DNA of 64,000 bases, from the NCBI GenBank assembly GCA_020746875.1, contig JAGTJL010000004.1:3100001-3164000 (forward strand). The letters run 5' to 3'. The stretch is from Rhexocercosporidium sp. MPI-PUGE-AT-0058 (taxonomy: Eukaryota; Ascomycota; Leotiomycetes; Helotiales). A program made the translations under genes and the position numbers. This document shows positions 47,270-58,176 of this stretch, one piece after another. How positions within the stretch are numbered: the stretch's first letter is position 1; every line of letters begins with the position of its first letter. Under the pieces are notes generated by a model. The model worked only from the letters and a program-made list of their open reading frames with translations, ran no database searches and was not told the origin of the DNA.

Positions 47270-49467
47270 TCCGTACAGATAAAATGGATGGGCATGCACA
47301 TGACAAATACTAATAAAGAACGCGCGTTAATAAGTACAATTGCTTTAAGCGTCGGAATCCATAATATTAATATTAAATACTTTATATATTTTGGACTTAT
47401 TGATAGTTTAGTCTCTTTAGATCAAATGATTGGTCGAATAGGCCGTAATAATCAATTAAGCGAGGCTTTTATTATTATAAATCCAAACAGTTATTTAAAT
47501 AAGAAAGATATCAGCGTATATAATAATATTATATCATTAGACGCTTTTAAAGCTCTCGATTATAATTACTTATTAGACTTCTTGAATAATACGCGCTGTT
47601 ACATCTGCAAAAAAATCCTGCGGCAGACGTCGGACGCAGGCGCCAGAGGCGCCTTTTTGGCGCTTTCGGTGCTTTTAGAGCCAAAGTTGCATGTCGAAAA
47701 TTTTAGGGACAGTTTCTCATTATAATAAATTAAAAGCGCGCCGAAAGCGTAAAAAGCGCCGAAAGCGCTAAAATAGATTAGCGTATTATAACCCTACTTT
47801 TAAAAGTGAGGCTTTTTATTTTATTTTATTTAATATATTAATAGGGTTTGTAAAAGTATTAGTAATATTAATAATATACTAATAATATATTAATAACAGT
47901 TATAATATAATAATAATAATAAATATACCTCTTATAACGCCCGATTAAGGCTAGGGCCGGCTAGCATGCGCATATAATTTACCCGAAACGAACGATTTTC
48001 TTATTATAATTTTTTTAGCGTAGATATTCATAGCGTGAGAGCTTTAGCGAGATTAGTTTTTAGGACGTGCCCGACGAAATATAAGCGAGACTTAAAATTA
48101 ACGCTAATCTAACCGGATTCGGTTAATAAAAAAACGCTAAGATATTTTCTTTTTAAAATTATAATATTTTAGCGTTTAAATTATATTTATAAAGAATACT
48201 TAATTAAGCTTAGCGTTTATTAAAATAAACTAGCTCTTTTAATACCAGCAACCGATTGAATTTTATAAAGGCGGCTTTAGGCGTTAAAGGCGGCCTTTTG
48301 ACGAAAATAGCGAAAATGGCGGATTCGATTTCTGGGCGTCCGCGAAATTTTTTACTGATGTATCGAATTACCTTGGAAGATTATTTTAATAATAATTATA
48401 TTACAAAGTGCGATAGTACGTATAATTTATGCTCTTTATGTAAAGAGAGCCAAGGTATTATTAATAAAAGCAAAGATTTATTATATAATAAAGAAGTTAT
48501 AAAGCTAGACTTAAGTAATAACGCTATAAGTAAGCTTGATTTATATAAGACTTTTTGTTTTAATTGCCTTATAAACTCTGATATTATATGGCATGATATT
48601 ATAAATCATAATATTAAATACTGCTCTAATAATATTACTTCTAAAGAGTTTATTAATATCTTTTATAAGCTAGAGCGATTTATTAAAAAAAATTAAGCTT
48701 ATACCTTATGGATTTGCTTGCTTTCAGTGTTTTTTACCGTCTAAAATATGCCTTAATCGGGATATTTATAATAATAAATGCGATTACGAATATATTATAT
48801 TGCAAGGGCTATTAGCTTTATATTTTTTAATTAAGAATAAAGTAATATCGGAAGACGTATTAAATGAATACCCGAATTATAATTCTCGTATATTTAATAA
48901 TATCGAGTTATTTGCGAAGTTTATAACGCAAAAGACGATTTATAATAAGAACGACTCTTTATTAGGATTTAAAATCCATAATGAATTTGACTTAAATATT
49001 ATTATTAATTTAAAACCTAATAATAATACCTCTTTAAGTAAGATATTAAGTAAAGAAGAAATATTTAATACAGCTAGCTCTATTATTAACGAGCCAATAA
49101 ACTCGTCTTTGAATATTCACTAAGAAAATACGACGGCTTTAATTGAGTCAAGTCCGGATTTATATAACGCCGAAAGCCCGAATATTAATATAAGTCCTTC
49201 TGCTTCGAGTAATAAGGATAATATAAGCGATTACGGTTCTGAAGTCGACTTAAAGTCGGTTATTACTTTAGAAGCTAAAGCTAAATATAAAGAGCTTATT
49301 AAACGTATAATATCCTTAGCTTATAAATTAAACGAATACGAGGATTACTGCTTATTATGTAGCTTTCAACAAAAGAATATTAATAATACTTATTATTTAA
49401 GAGATTGTATTAAAAATAATAATATTATTAAAGATATTGAAGTATTTAATAAAAAATCTAATGGCTA
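47270..49467 (+). pseudogene. RecQ-like helicase gene 1, C-terminal region
   Basis: The frame from 47,288 carries S-T-I-A-L-S-V-G-I (helicase motif V) and S-L-D-Q-M-I-G-R-I-G-R (motif VI, Q-x-x-G-R-x-G-R), so this is the second RecA-like domain of an SF2 helicase. At 47,601 it is cut by a 759-bp TA-flanked element. Removing it joins T-R-C-Y to R-I-T-L-E-D-Y-F with no frame loss, up to 48,696. A shift in a 9-A run then leads to a frame with Y-G-F-A-C-F-Q-C-F-L-P and L-Q-G-L-L-A-L-Y, which continues through a single TAA (49,121-49,123) to 49,467. Thus about 720 codons contain only one shift and one stop despite extreme AT codon bias. Confidence 0.72.
47602..48360. mobile_element. 759-bp TIR element with TA duplication inside helicase 1
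   Basis: It begins CATCTGCAAAAAAATCCTGC and ends with the inverted counterpart CATCAGTAAAAAATTTCGCG. TA occurs at 47,600-47,601 and again at 48,361-48,362. Both ends have GC-rich, GGCGCC/GGCGGC-bearing subterminal blocks (47,630-47,760, 48,268-48,345), standing out from the AT-rich surroundings. No transposase is encoded, so it is non-autonomous. Open frames run across its borders by chance. Confidence 0.85.
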
Positions 49468-49793
49468 ATCCTTGATAAATCGCATAACCAGTTATGTTTG
49501 CAGTCATACTAGCTAAGCTGACTGCACCAGGTTCTACCTTACCGAGGCGGCTAATTGTGAAAATGCTTATAACCGTAAGAGAGTATTATAATACCGATGT
49601 AACGGTTAAAGGGCCTGAAGATTTGCTTAGTATCTTCAGTTTATTTTGCTAGTTAGTCTTGATACTCCTTCCGGTAACTGATGCTTCGTATTGTTGATCG
49701 GATGCTTCCCGGTTGTTCCTTATCGGTTCCATTATTCTTGACTCGAGAGGCGTAGTTAAATTGAATATATATTAATAATAGCTTAGATATATA
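49468..49793. other. unclassified, left flank of the Tc1-type element
   Basis: Abrupt end of the helicase frame. Joined to 51,705 onward it gives GATATATAAAGAGGGATA, resembling a TATA-containing LTR interior, but no second copy was found. Confidence 0.35.
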
Positions 49794-51704
49794 CGGAGAC
49801 CGCGTTCAAAAGTCTGGAAACCTTAGGCACTTAAATATCTATTTAGGGGGTCTGAGCGCTAAAGGCTTATTTTAAGCCCTGTAACTTAGGCTGTGCCCCT
49901 TAAAACTACCCTGTAAGCATAGCATAAAGCCTATAAGCTCACTAAAAGTGATTACCTCTCGTTTATGAAGATATGTTTATGGCATTACAATCTAATGAAT
50001 CCTTAGCTTCTACTGACCCTTCTTCCTCCCTTTCTCATATTTATTGTCCCCTTTTAGCTTGATTATCTCTTTAATATGTACAGGAATCCTTTCTATCCAC
50101 GCCTAAATCTTTTCTTGAGGCAAATCCTCTTAACATTAAATTTAAGCTGTTTTCAAGTTTGCTTGGGAGGTTATAGGACCTTTTTTAGTAGTCTCCCTTT
50201 TTATTTAAAACCACGTAGGCTTTATAGCATTAAGGTTAGGTGAGTTACCTGGCTATAAAAGCCTTATAACCTTATAGAAATCAAACACTTTTTGACTGTA
50301 CCGATTCCAATGAGCTGGAGTTTTGTCCTCCTGAATCAATATGCTTAACAACTCCTTCTCATACTCTAAAGCAAAAGGAATAAGTTTAGGTTTTAAGACC
50401 TTCTCTTAATACTTATATTAATTGATTCCGCCCGCTCTATCCTTTACTATATATACTCCAGTATCCTTATTATATATAAACTTAGCTTTAGGGCCTGGCT
50501 GATTTCTGTCAATATAAATGCGGTGCATCCTATTCTCAAGCTCCCAAATAGCCTTGTCTTGTGCGTACTTCTCTTTGTTCCTCTTATTCAAGTCCCGAGT
50601 CTTAGCTGCCTTTTCAGCTCTATTCTCAGGCTCTTATATATGGTACGGGCCCTTCTTATTATAGGTAAAACAAGACTACCACATAAACTCTGAAAACCCT
50701 TTCTATTTACGGATTATTATATGCCGATGATACGTCTCATGCTTAAGTCTCTATACCCTTCTTCTCCTTCTCACCCCACCTAGCTGTACGCTAGTCTTAT
50801 CAGACTATATAACTTTCTTTTAATCCTCAAGTGTCCAATCCTTATGCGTAAGACACCAATCCAGCCTAGCTGTTATCTGCTCTGTCGTCAAACCTGGCTT
50901 AACTATCCTCTTAAACACTTTATAATCATGCTCTTTTAATACTTTATACATAATATTACGTGAAACAGGCTTAATCCCCTTAGTCTTATTAACCTTATAC
51001 GCAATACGAGCTGTTGATTATCCCTTAGTTGTAGAGTTTTTAGTCATTGTCTTAATAATAAGCTCTGCTATCACAGTAGAGGTTTTAGGTCTACCAGACC
51101 TAGGAGCATTATCCACATGATGCGGCTCTATAATGCAGTTTTGCCTTGGCATCTAACCACGTGAAATTGCCTTAGCTCTGAGCTTCCAAACAGAGCTTTT
51201 TGACACACCAGTTTTAGCTGTAATAACCTCATGGTGGACGTTGTCGTTATAAAGAGTGAGAGCTCTGATTCTGGTGCTAATAGTGTTGTTTCTACTAGCT
51301 TTAGAGGTAGTAAAGCTAGTAATTAAAGCCTCAGATGGTGCTATAGTAGGTGAAGGAGGGGCAGAGGACTCAGGAGAGTGTAAATCAGGCTCTGAATCAC
51401 TTGCGGATTCACATTCTTCCTAAATATTATTAAAAGTGATTTCAAGCTTAATGAGATCTTCAGCGGCTATTCTTGATTAAACTAGAGCTATTTTAATTAA
51501 TTAAAAGGTGGGAATGTGGGAATCCCCTTAAAATTTACTTTACTATAGTTAATTACTAGCTAAGCGAGCCCTGTAAGGCCCTGTAATTATAGAGTCATAT
51601 TGCCTAAAAACTATTCCCTTTTAGGGACTACCCCCTGAAGCTATAGGGGCTGGTTATTAAGCCTTAAGTGCCTCAGGTTTCCAGACTTTTGAACGCGGCC
51701 TCCG
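49794..51704 (-). mobile_element. Tc1/mariner-type transposon, 1.91 kb, full length
   Basis: Terminal inverted repeats of about 42 bp: CGGAGACCGCGTTCAAAAGT at the left and the reverse complement of CGGAGGCCGCGTTCAAAAGT at the right, continuing with CTGGAAACCT-AGGCACTTAA. TA duplications at 49,792-49,793 and 51,705-51,706. It holds one long transposase relic on the minus strand. Only modest RIP damage compared with the LTR elements. Confidence 0.93.
49990..51480 (-). pseudogene. Tc1-type DDE transposase, inactivated
   Basis: Minus-strand reading shows an HTH region (V-I-T-A-K-T-G-V-S-K-S-S-V-W-K-L-R), S-D-K-T-S-V-Q-L-G-G-V-R-R around the first catalytic Asp, Q-E-D-K-T-P-A-H around the second, and N-S-P-N-L-N-A-I-K-P for the third, where relatives have N-S-P-D-L-N-A-I-E-P. 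The third acidic residue is therefore Lys and the neighbouring Asp is Asn; S-D-E became S-D-K. All are G-to-A changes. About ten TAG/TGA/TAA codons sit where Trp or Gln is expected. Length (about 490 codons) is normal for this group. Confidence 0.85.
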
Positions 51705-52497
51705 TATAAAGAGGGATAATACGTCCGCAGCAGGTTAGCCCTGTCTCTAGGTTTAACTATTATCAACTATTCGAGTTACATCACTGAGGGTATAGAGTCG
51801 ATAATGACTTAGAATATATAGCCCTAATAATATAATTCAAATGTAAACTTAAATAAGTATTATGGGATCGCATAGGCTTTATATTAGTTAAAATCTCAAG
51901 GTCAACATAGTAGTAAGATTACTCGATCCTTTGATAAGCTAGTAATATTAAGGCGTAATTACGAGAGCTATAATAGAGGACTTTTTGCTTAACGTTTCTG
52001 AAAGAGTAAATACTTGTATGATAGAAGTTCAAATGGTCCGGATGTGACCGAAGATGGATAAAACTTTGAAGTGCTATTACTTTTGTGTTATAAAAATTCT
52101 TCGTTAGTAGTTAAAACCCCTTTCTTATCCCGGAGAATAGAAGCTTGCCACATTTGATTATAAAATGAATTGTTTTCAAGTTCTAAGAATAAAGCTTAGG
52201 CACGTAATTTATAATGCGCTTAAAAATATTTAATGGATTCATATGCCGGCATTAATTATTAACTTATTGGCCTTAGACTCTGTAACTTCAGGTTGAGAGT
52301 AATAATAATAGTAAATATAATCCTTAGCTCGTTAAAGTCTTGTATTTTAAATATGTTATATTCTTCGACTTTTGGAAACGCTTATTGTTCTGATTAAGAG
52401 CTATTCTATAGATATTGCTCGTATTCCTTTGGGAAATTATTAAGTATTAAAGAAAAAAAGTTTTGGGCGCCAGATATTAGCGGTATATTATATTGAT
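51705..52497. other. unclassified AT-rich sequence
   Basis: Between the Tc1-type element and copia D. No frame, repeat or motif was recognised. Confidence 0.4.
52493..52497. other. 5-bp target-site duplication TTGAT, left copy (copia D)
   Basis: It matches TTAAT at 58,177-58,181 except for one G/A difference, which RIP can explain. Confidence 0.65.
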
Positions 52498-52696
52498 TGT
52501 TGCAGGTTTATGCTAGTTTAAGTCACGGGTTAGTCATGTGAACAGAGTCGGATGCAAACTCTGCCACGCTAGTCAGACTACTAGTTATTAAAGAGCGTAT
52601 CTGCAGATCGCATAACCACAGCAATTAATACTATAAGTTAATTAATAACCCCGTATTTTAATGCTTCCTGGTTTAGTCGTGATTATCTTAGTAATA
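52498..52696 (+). repeat. 5' LTR of copia D (199 bp)
   Basis: Starts TGTTGCAGGTTTATGCTAGT; ends GATTATCTTAGTAATA. Pairs with 57,978-58,176. Confidence 0.93.
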
Positions 52697-52924
52697 AGTT
52701 ATGAGCCCCGATAGCCTGAATTAAGTGTGCTCTTAGTTCTACTGGAATTACCCCTGTCCTAAAGGAACGAGCTCTTACCTGTGAGTTAAGCTGCGTCTCC
52801 TACGATAGAGGACTAGTAAAAGGAAGGTAGTAACGCTATTCTAGCGCGTCTTTTTAATTAAAATACCTCGGAGGATTTAGGAGAAGTACTATACCTTCCT
52901 TTACTTATATCTCCATCACCGCAA

Positions 52925-55900
52925 GTGGTTTTATCGGAGCATTTCAACTCCTTTAGGAATCCCGCATCGCTAGTACTTGAAGAGTCCGATTTCGACGATT
53001 CCGATAGTAGTATTAATAACTTCTACGACTTATTTCGTACAAGTAATAAAGCAAATCTACTTGACGAAGGTGGCGCGCCGTCTGCTGCATTACTTATTCC
53101 CGGAGCTTTTAAAGATTTTGAGAATTAGTCCGGTCTTATAGATACGCCTATAAAGGACCGATATACGCCTAAAGACCCCGAATCGGATCCGAATCTGCGT
53201 GATATTACACCAGAAGTTAAGCCGACGTTTAAGCTTAAAGTTGAGCTTCCGAGACGCAAAATAGCTTCTACTTCACTGAACCTTTCCGACGCTTATAAGC
53301 TAAAAGGTATTAAGAATTACCCCGAGTAGCGTAATAAAATCCTTAATATTAGAATATTTAATAATATTTCTAAGTTTATAAATATTAAATTACGTTTATA
53401 TACGCTAAAAGAAGTTAACGAATAGGATAACGATATTAACGAAAATGCCTTGAAGAAATAGACCGATTAGTAAGCAGGAAAAGCTCAAATAAGACTCGCT
53501 ATTACTCTGAATTGTAAGCCTAATCTATTAGTATATACTACCGGAAAGAAAACTACTTTAGAAATATAAGAAGCCTTATAATATTAATATAAAAGCAATA
53601 GAAACGTTTTAGTATATAATATTATTTAAGATTATATTAAGCTTTGCTACGATGATTTCTTATCTTTAGAAAAGTTTATTATTGCTTTTAAGCTGTCGAT
53701 TATTAAATTAAATACGCTAAAGATGGCTTCTCCCGTAGAATAATATTTAATTATATTTATTATTGCAGTTTCCGAAAAGTAGCTTATTTAGGCTGAACGA
53801 TAACGCTTAAATCTGCGTATAATATTAGCCGTTACAGTATCTGGCGATTTTATAGTAGGCACGAGTATTACGATTGTAATTAACCCGAATATTACTTTGG
53901 AAAGTCTTATTAAAGATATTATAAATAAAGCACGAGCTAGCGAGTCAGGCAAAATAGCCGGATAAGTCTTTTACGGAAATAAGAATATTTTAAATCCGTA
54001 TAAGAGTTAAAATAAAAGTAATTTTGGTGCTAGGAATAATAAAAGCAAAGGCGGAAACGGTTCTAAGACTAAGCTAACTTGCAAATACTGTGATTAGCTA
54101 AACTCACGCTATGCACCCAATAATTATTATATGGTAAATAAAGCCAAGAAAGCTGAGTTTGAGAAGAAGTATAGAAAAAAGTATATTCCGTATAAGGATT
54201 ATATTAAGGACAAAAAGAGTAATAATAAGAAAAGTAAAAATAATAAGAAGAAAGAGAATTCCGATAATAATTCCGATAACGATATCTTTAAATCAGTACT
54301 CCTCTCGTTTATTCCTGTTATTTCAGCGCCTAGATTCGCTACTTTCTCTTATAAGAATAAGTCCCGATAATTATTTAATATTAGAGTTACCGAACATATA
54401 TCTAACGACTTATTAAAGTTCTCCGAATATATATTACGCTTTAACTTATTATTTATGTCAATAGTTAACGGTTCTTCTAGACTTAACGGCATTAGCATAT
54501 ACATACTTAAAACAATTAAATCAGACGGTTCCGTGCGTATAATTTACTACTATAATATATTATATATGCTTCTCTCTCTTGTATACTTATATTCTGGCTA
54601 TAAATTAACTAAATTAGATAATTACCTTCGGTTAAATAAGCTCTTCATAATATTAAATAAAGAGATCTGTTACGTTGATTTAGAGCTCTTTTTAATAAAA
54701 GAAGAGTATTCTATTAGTTTTGAGTATATTAATATGCCGGGACTGACTTTTCTTATTGTAATTAAAGTAATTACAGTCGATATCGAGCTATAGTACCGCA
54801 GAATAAGTCATGCTAGTTTTAATATAATCAGAAATACTCAAAGTCTTATTAATAGCATGAAATTCAACGAAATTAAGACTGGCAGAATCCGTCTTTGCGC
54901 ACCTTATAAGAAGGGCAGACCTATTCGCAAAGTTAATAAGCGCTCAGCACGTATAAAGCCAGCACATGCGTTGCATAAGATTAACGTCGATGTGGTCTAT
55001 TTTATTCCAATAAGAATTAATGGCCATCGTTACGCCTCAATCTTTACTTATATAGCTACTTCCGTAAAGTAAGCTTATACGTACGCTAAGAAGTCAGATA
55101 TATATCTTGCGAATCAGAAGATGATTAAAATAGTTAAGATATAATATAATAAAGATATTAAGATATTCCGTCTTAATAATAGAAGAGAATACAACCGTAT
55201 ATAAATAAAAGAATTAGTAGATTATTTTAATATATTAATTAAAGAATCTATTCCGTATATTCCGGAGTAAGACGGAAGAGCTAAACGCTTTATTCGTATT
55301 ATTATGGAAAAGACCTGTACGGCTATAATTAATTAAAACATGCCCGAAAACGTATAGCTTAAGGTTTTAATAGTAATCGTCTATATTATTAACCATACTT
55401 TTATATCTACAGTCGATGGAAAGACTTTATTTAAGGCTTTTTAGGATGATATTAAGCCTAGTATTAATTATAAACTTTCGGTTAAACACTTAAGAGTTCT
55501 TGGATATCTTATGTATATTCTGATCGATAAGGAAAAGAAAGTATAAAGCCGTAAGGTTGCTCCGAGAGTAGAGAAGGGTATTTTAGTTAATTTTGAAGGC
55601 TATAATATTTACCGTTATTTAATTAATAAAAAGATTATCTGCATTTCTTATATAAGATTCGATAAGGACGATTTAATTATAAAACTTTACGAAGAAGACG
55701 CTATATTATTACCTCGCGCTAAGAATGATAACGGTAGCGTGAGCTAAAACTATAATATCGAGGAGCTGCTAGAACGTAGAAATAACTATTAAGATCAGCC
55801 GGAAGAGTAGTCTTTAGATAATAAGATTAATAATCCCGGATTAGTAATTAATTCCGAGAATAACGCTAAATCTAACGCTAATATTAATAAAGAAAGCGAA

Positions 55901-57720
55901 ATTAACGTTCTTAAGATATTAAAAGAATAAGAATAAGTGCTTTCTATTAAAAAGAAGCGTAATAAACCTTTCGGCTTTAAGAATAAAATATATAAATACG
56001 TTTTACGAGAAACTCGCTTTAGTAGAGTATAAAATCTAATTAATAATAGAATCTCGTATTTCATATCTCCGGAAGAAAGAATTGACTGCTCTTTAAGTTA
56101 TTACCGACTTATTCTCGGCGCAATTTAAGAAGAATTACTATATTCCGATGATTTAACCTCGCTAAAAGGAGCGATGTAGCGTCTTAATTAACTGAAATAA
56201 AAAGAAGTAATTATTAAAGAATATCGCTTACTTATTAATAAGAAAATATAATTTTCCACAAAGCGCTTAGACTTATTATTTAATAGTAAAATATTTAGTT
56301 TACGTTTAGTTTTTAAAATAAAAAGAAATAAAGACGGTGCTATTAAAAAGTATAAAGTCAGACTCGTCGTATAAAGTTATACTCAGCGCTATAGACGAGA
56401 TTATAATCAAATATACGCTGGCGTTTGCAAATCCGCAGTTTAGAAGCTTGTATTAATTATAGTAACTTTATATAATTTAGAAGTAAAGTAATATAACGTC
56501 GAGACCGCATTTCTAAATAGTGATACTGATTTTAATATTTACGTTAAAATCTTTTCAGGATAAAAGGAAAATAGCCGAATTCTTATAAACGACGAGTATA
56601 TAAAGCTTAAGAAGGCTTTATACGGTCTTAAGTAATTATTACGTTTATAGTAAAAGAAGTTACGTATTAAATTTGCTAAGATTAGTTTTATTCCCTTAGA
56701 AACCGATAATTATATATATATTAATAAAGAAATTAAGATTTTAATTGTTATTTACGTTAATAATTTCTTAATAATCTCAAAGGCAGAACTAGTTTTAAAA
56801 GCTTTTAAGATACAAATTCTTATTTTATTTAATATTATTCTTATTAGCTTAATATAATACTTTTTAAAAGTACGTATTATCCGAGATAAAGAAAAGAAGA
56901 TTATTTCTTTCTATTAAAATACTTATATTAAGAAAGTATTAGACTGTTTCGGAATAACTAATTATAAGACTGCTATTACGCCGTTTGCTTTTGATTCCGA
57001 AGTATATATAATTAAATTCAAATAGCAAGCTACTATATAAGAGATTAAGTTATATTAATAAATCTGTAGTTCTTTATAATACTTTACTTATATTAAATAA
57101 GATATTCAGTATTATTCTTCGGTATTATTTTAATTTCTTATAAATCCGTCCTTATAACACTTCGCTAACGTAAAAAGAGTTCTTTAATATTTTCAAAGAA
57201 CGAAGTATTATATTATAATATATGGCGGAGACGTTATAAACGCCGAATTTATAAAATTATATGATTTCTGCGATTCTGATTAAGTAGGCTTACGTGAAAA
57301 ACGAGTCTTATATAACGGTACTATCTTCTTCTTTGTAAGAAGAGTATTCAGCGCTATTTCTAAGCGCTAAACTACGGTAGCTCTAGCTTCTACGGAAGCA
57401 GAGTATGTCGCCATATATACGTTTATTAAAGAAGTATTATAAATTCGCTAAGTTCTAGTTAAAATAAGCTATAAGCGACTAGATTCTCGCTTTATTAAGA
57501 TAAACTGCGATAATCAAAGTATATTATTGTTATCTGAGAACCTTAAATTTTATTAGCGTATAAAGTATATTAATATCAAGTTTTATTACTTACGACAGGA
57601 AGTAACTAAAGGCTATTTAGACCCTTAATACGTATTATCGAAGGAAAATACCGCCGACGGCTTTATAAAACTATTAGATCCTTAAGATCTTAAGGAATTC
57701 GTTAGAATATTAAAGTTAAC
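52925..57720 (+). pseudogene. copia D gag-pol relic
   Basis: In order: an open gag start at 52,925; a zinc-knuckle-like C-K-Y-C-D near 54,085; the integrase zone at 54,857-55,072, with N-V-D-V-V-Y-F-I-P-I and Y-A-S-I-F-T-Y-I-A-T; reverse transcriptase near 56,740-56,780, where the catalytic Y-V-D-D reads Y-V-N-N; RNase H at 57,400-57,700 with I-N-C-D-N-Q-S and Y-Y-L-R-Q-E. Integrase to RT to RNase H is the copia order. Stops mostly replace Gln and Trp. The double Asp-to-Asn change in the RT box kills polymerase activity by itself. Confidence 0.85.
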
Positions 57721-57789
57721 GGTTCTCTACTTTAATTAAAAGATAATAATATTACTTAAAAGACGTTTTTATTTTTATAAACTAAGGGA

Positions 57790-57868
57790 TGCGTAGGAAT
57801 TTGGAAGGCTGCTTTGAAGGCTGCTTTAGTCACGTGCAGGCTGCTTTGGAAGGCTGTTTTTTAGTGAC
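57790..57868 (+). repeat. short tandem repeats GGAAGGCTG(C)TTT before the 3' LTR of copia D
   Basis: Four imperfect copies of A-GGCTGCTTT with one TCACGTGCA between them, about 110-190 bp upstream of the 3' LTR. Probably a U3-adjacent regulatory or polypurine region. Confidence 0.7.
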
Positions 57869-57977
57869 CTCTCCTTTTACGTTAATATGAAGTATATTTA
57901 CTTTCAGGGGTATATATTTTAAAAGAGTTAAACCTTGGACTAAAGAGTACTTATTAAAGGGTGTCTCTAAAGGGGTG

Positions 57978-58176
57978 TGTTGCAGGTTTATGCTAGTTTA
58001 AGTCACGGGTTAATTATATAAACAGAGTCGGATGCAAACTCTGCCACCCTAATCAGACCACTAGTCATTAGGGAGCGTATCTGCAGATCGCATAACTACA
58101 GCAATTAATACTACAAGTCAATCAACAACCCCGCACCTCAATGCTTCCTGGTCTAGTCGTGATTATCCTAGCAATA
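57978..58176 (+). repeat. 3' LTR of copia D (199 bp)
   Basis: Starts TGTTGCAGGTTTATGCTAGT; ends GATTATCCTAGCAATA. Retains more C residues than the 5' copy in its second half, so RIP has hit the two LTRs unevenly. Confidence 0.93.

Larger units (their letters stand above)
52498..58176 (+). mobile_element. Ty1/copia element D, 5.7 kb, complete
   Basis: Two 199-bp LTRs with TGTTG...CAATA ends (ancestral TGTTG...CAACA), a near-perfect 5-bp duplication, the primer-binding sequence AGTTATGAGCCCC right after the left LTR, and gag-pol relics in copia order. The element is unrelated in LTR sequence to A/B but shares the TTATGAGCCC primer site. RIP damage is moderate. Confidence 0.92.

Noticed and set aside
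48256..48360. Apparent N-terminal extension of the helicase fragment starting M-N-F-I-K-A
   Set aside because: It lies inside the 759-bp TIR element; the host frame resumes only at 48,361.
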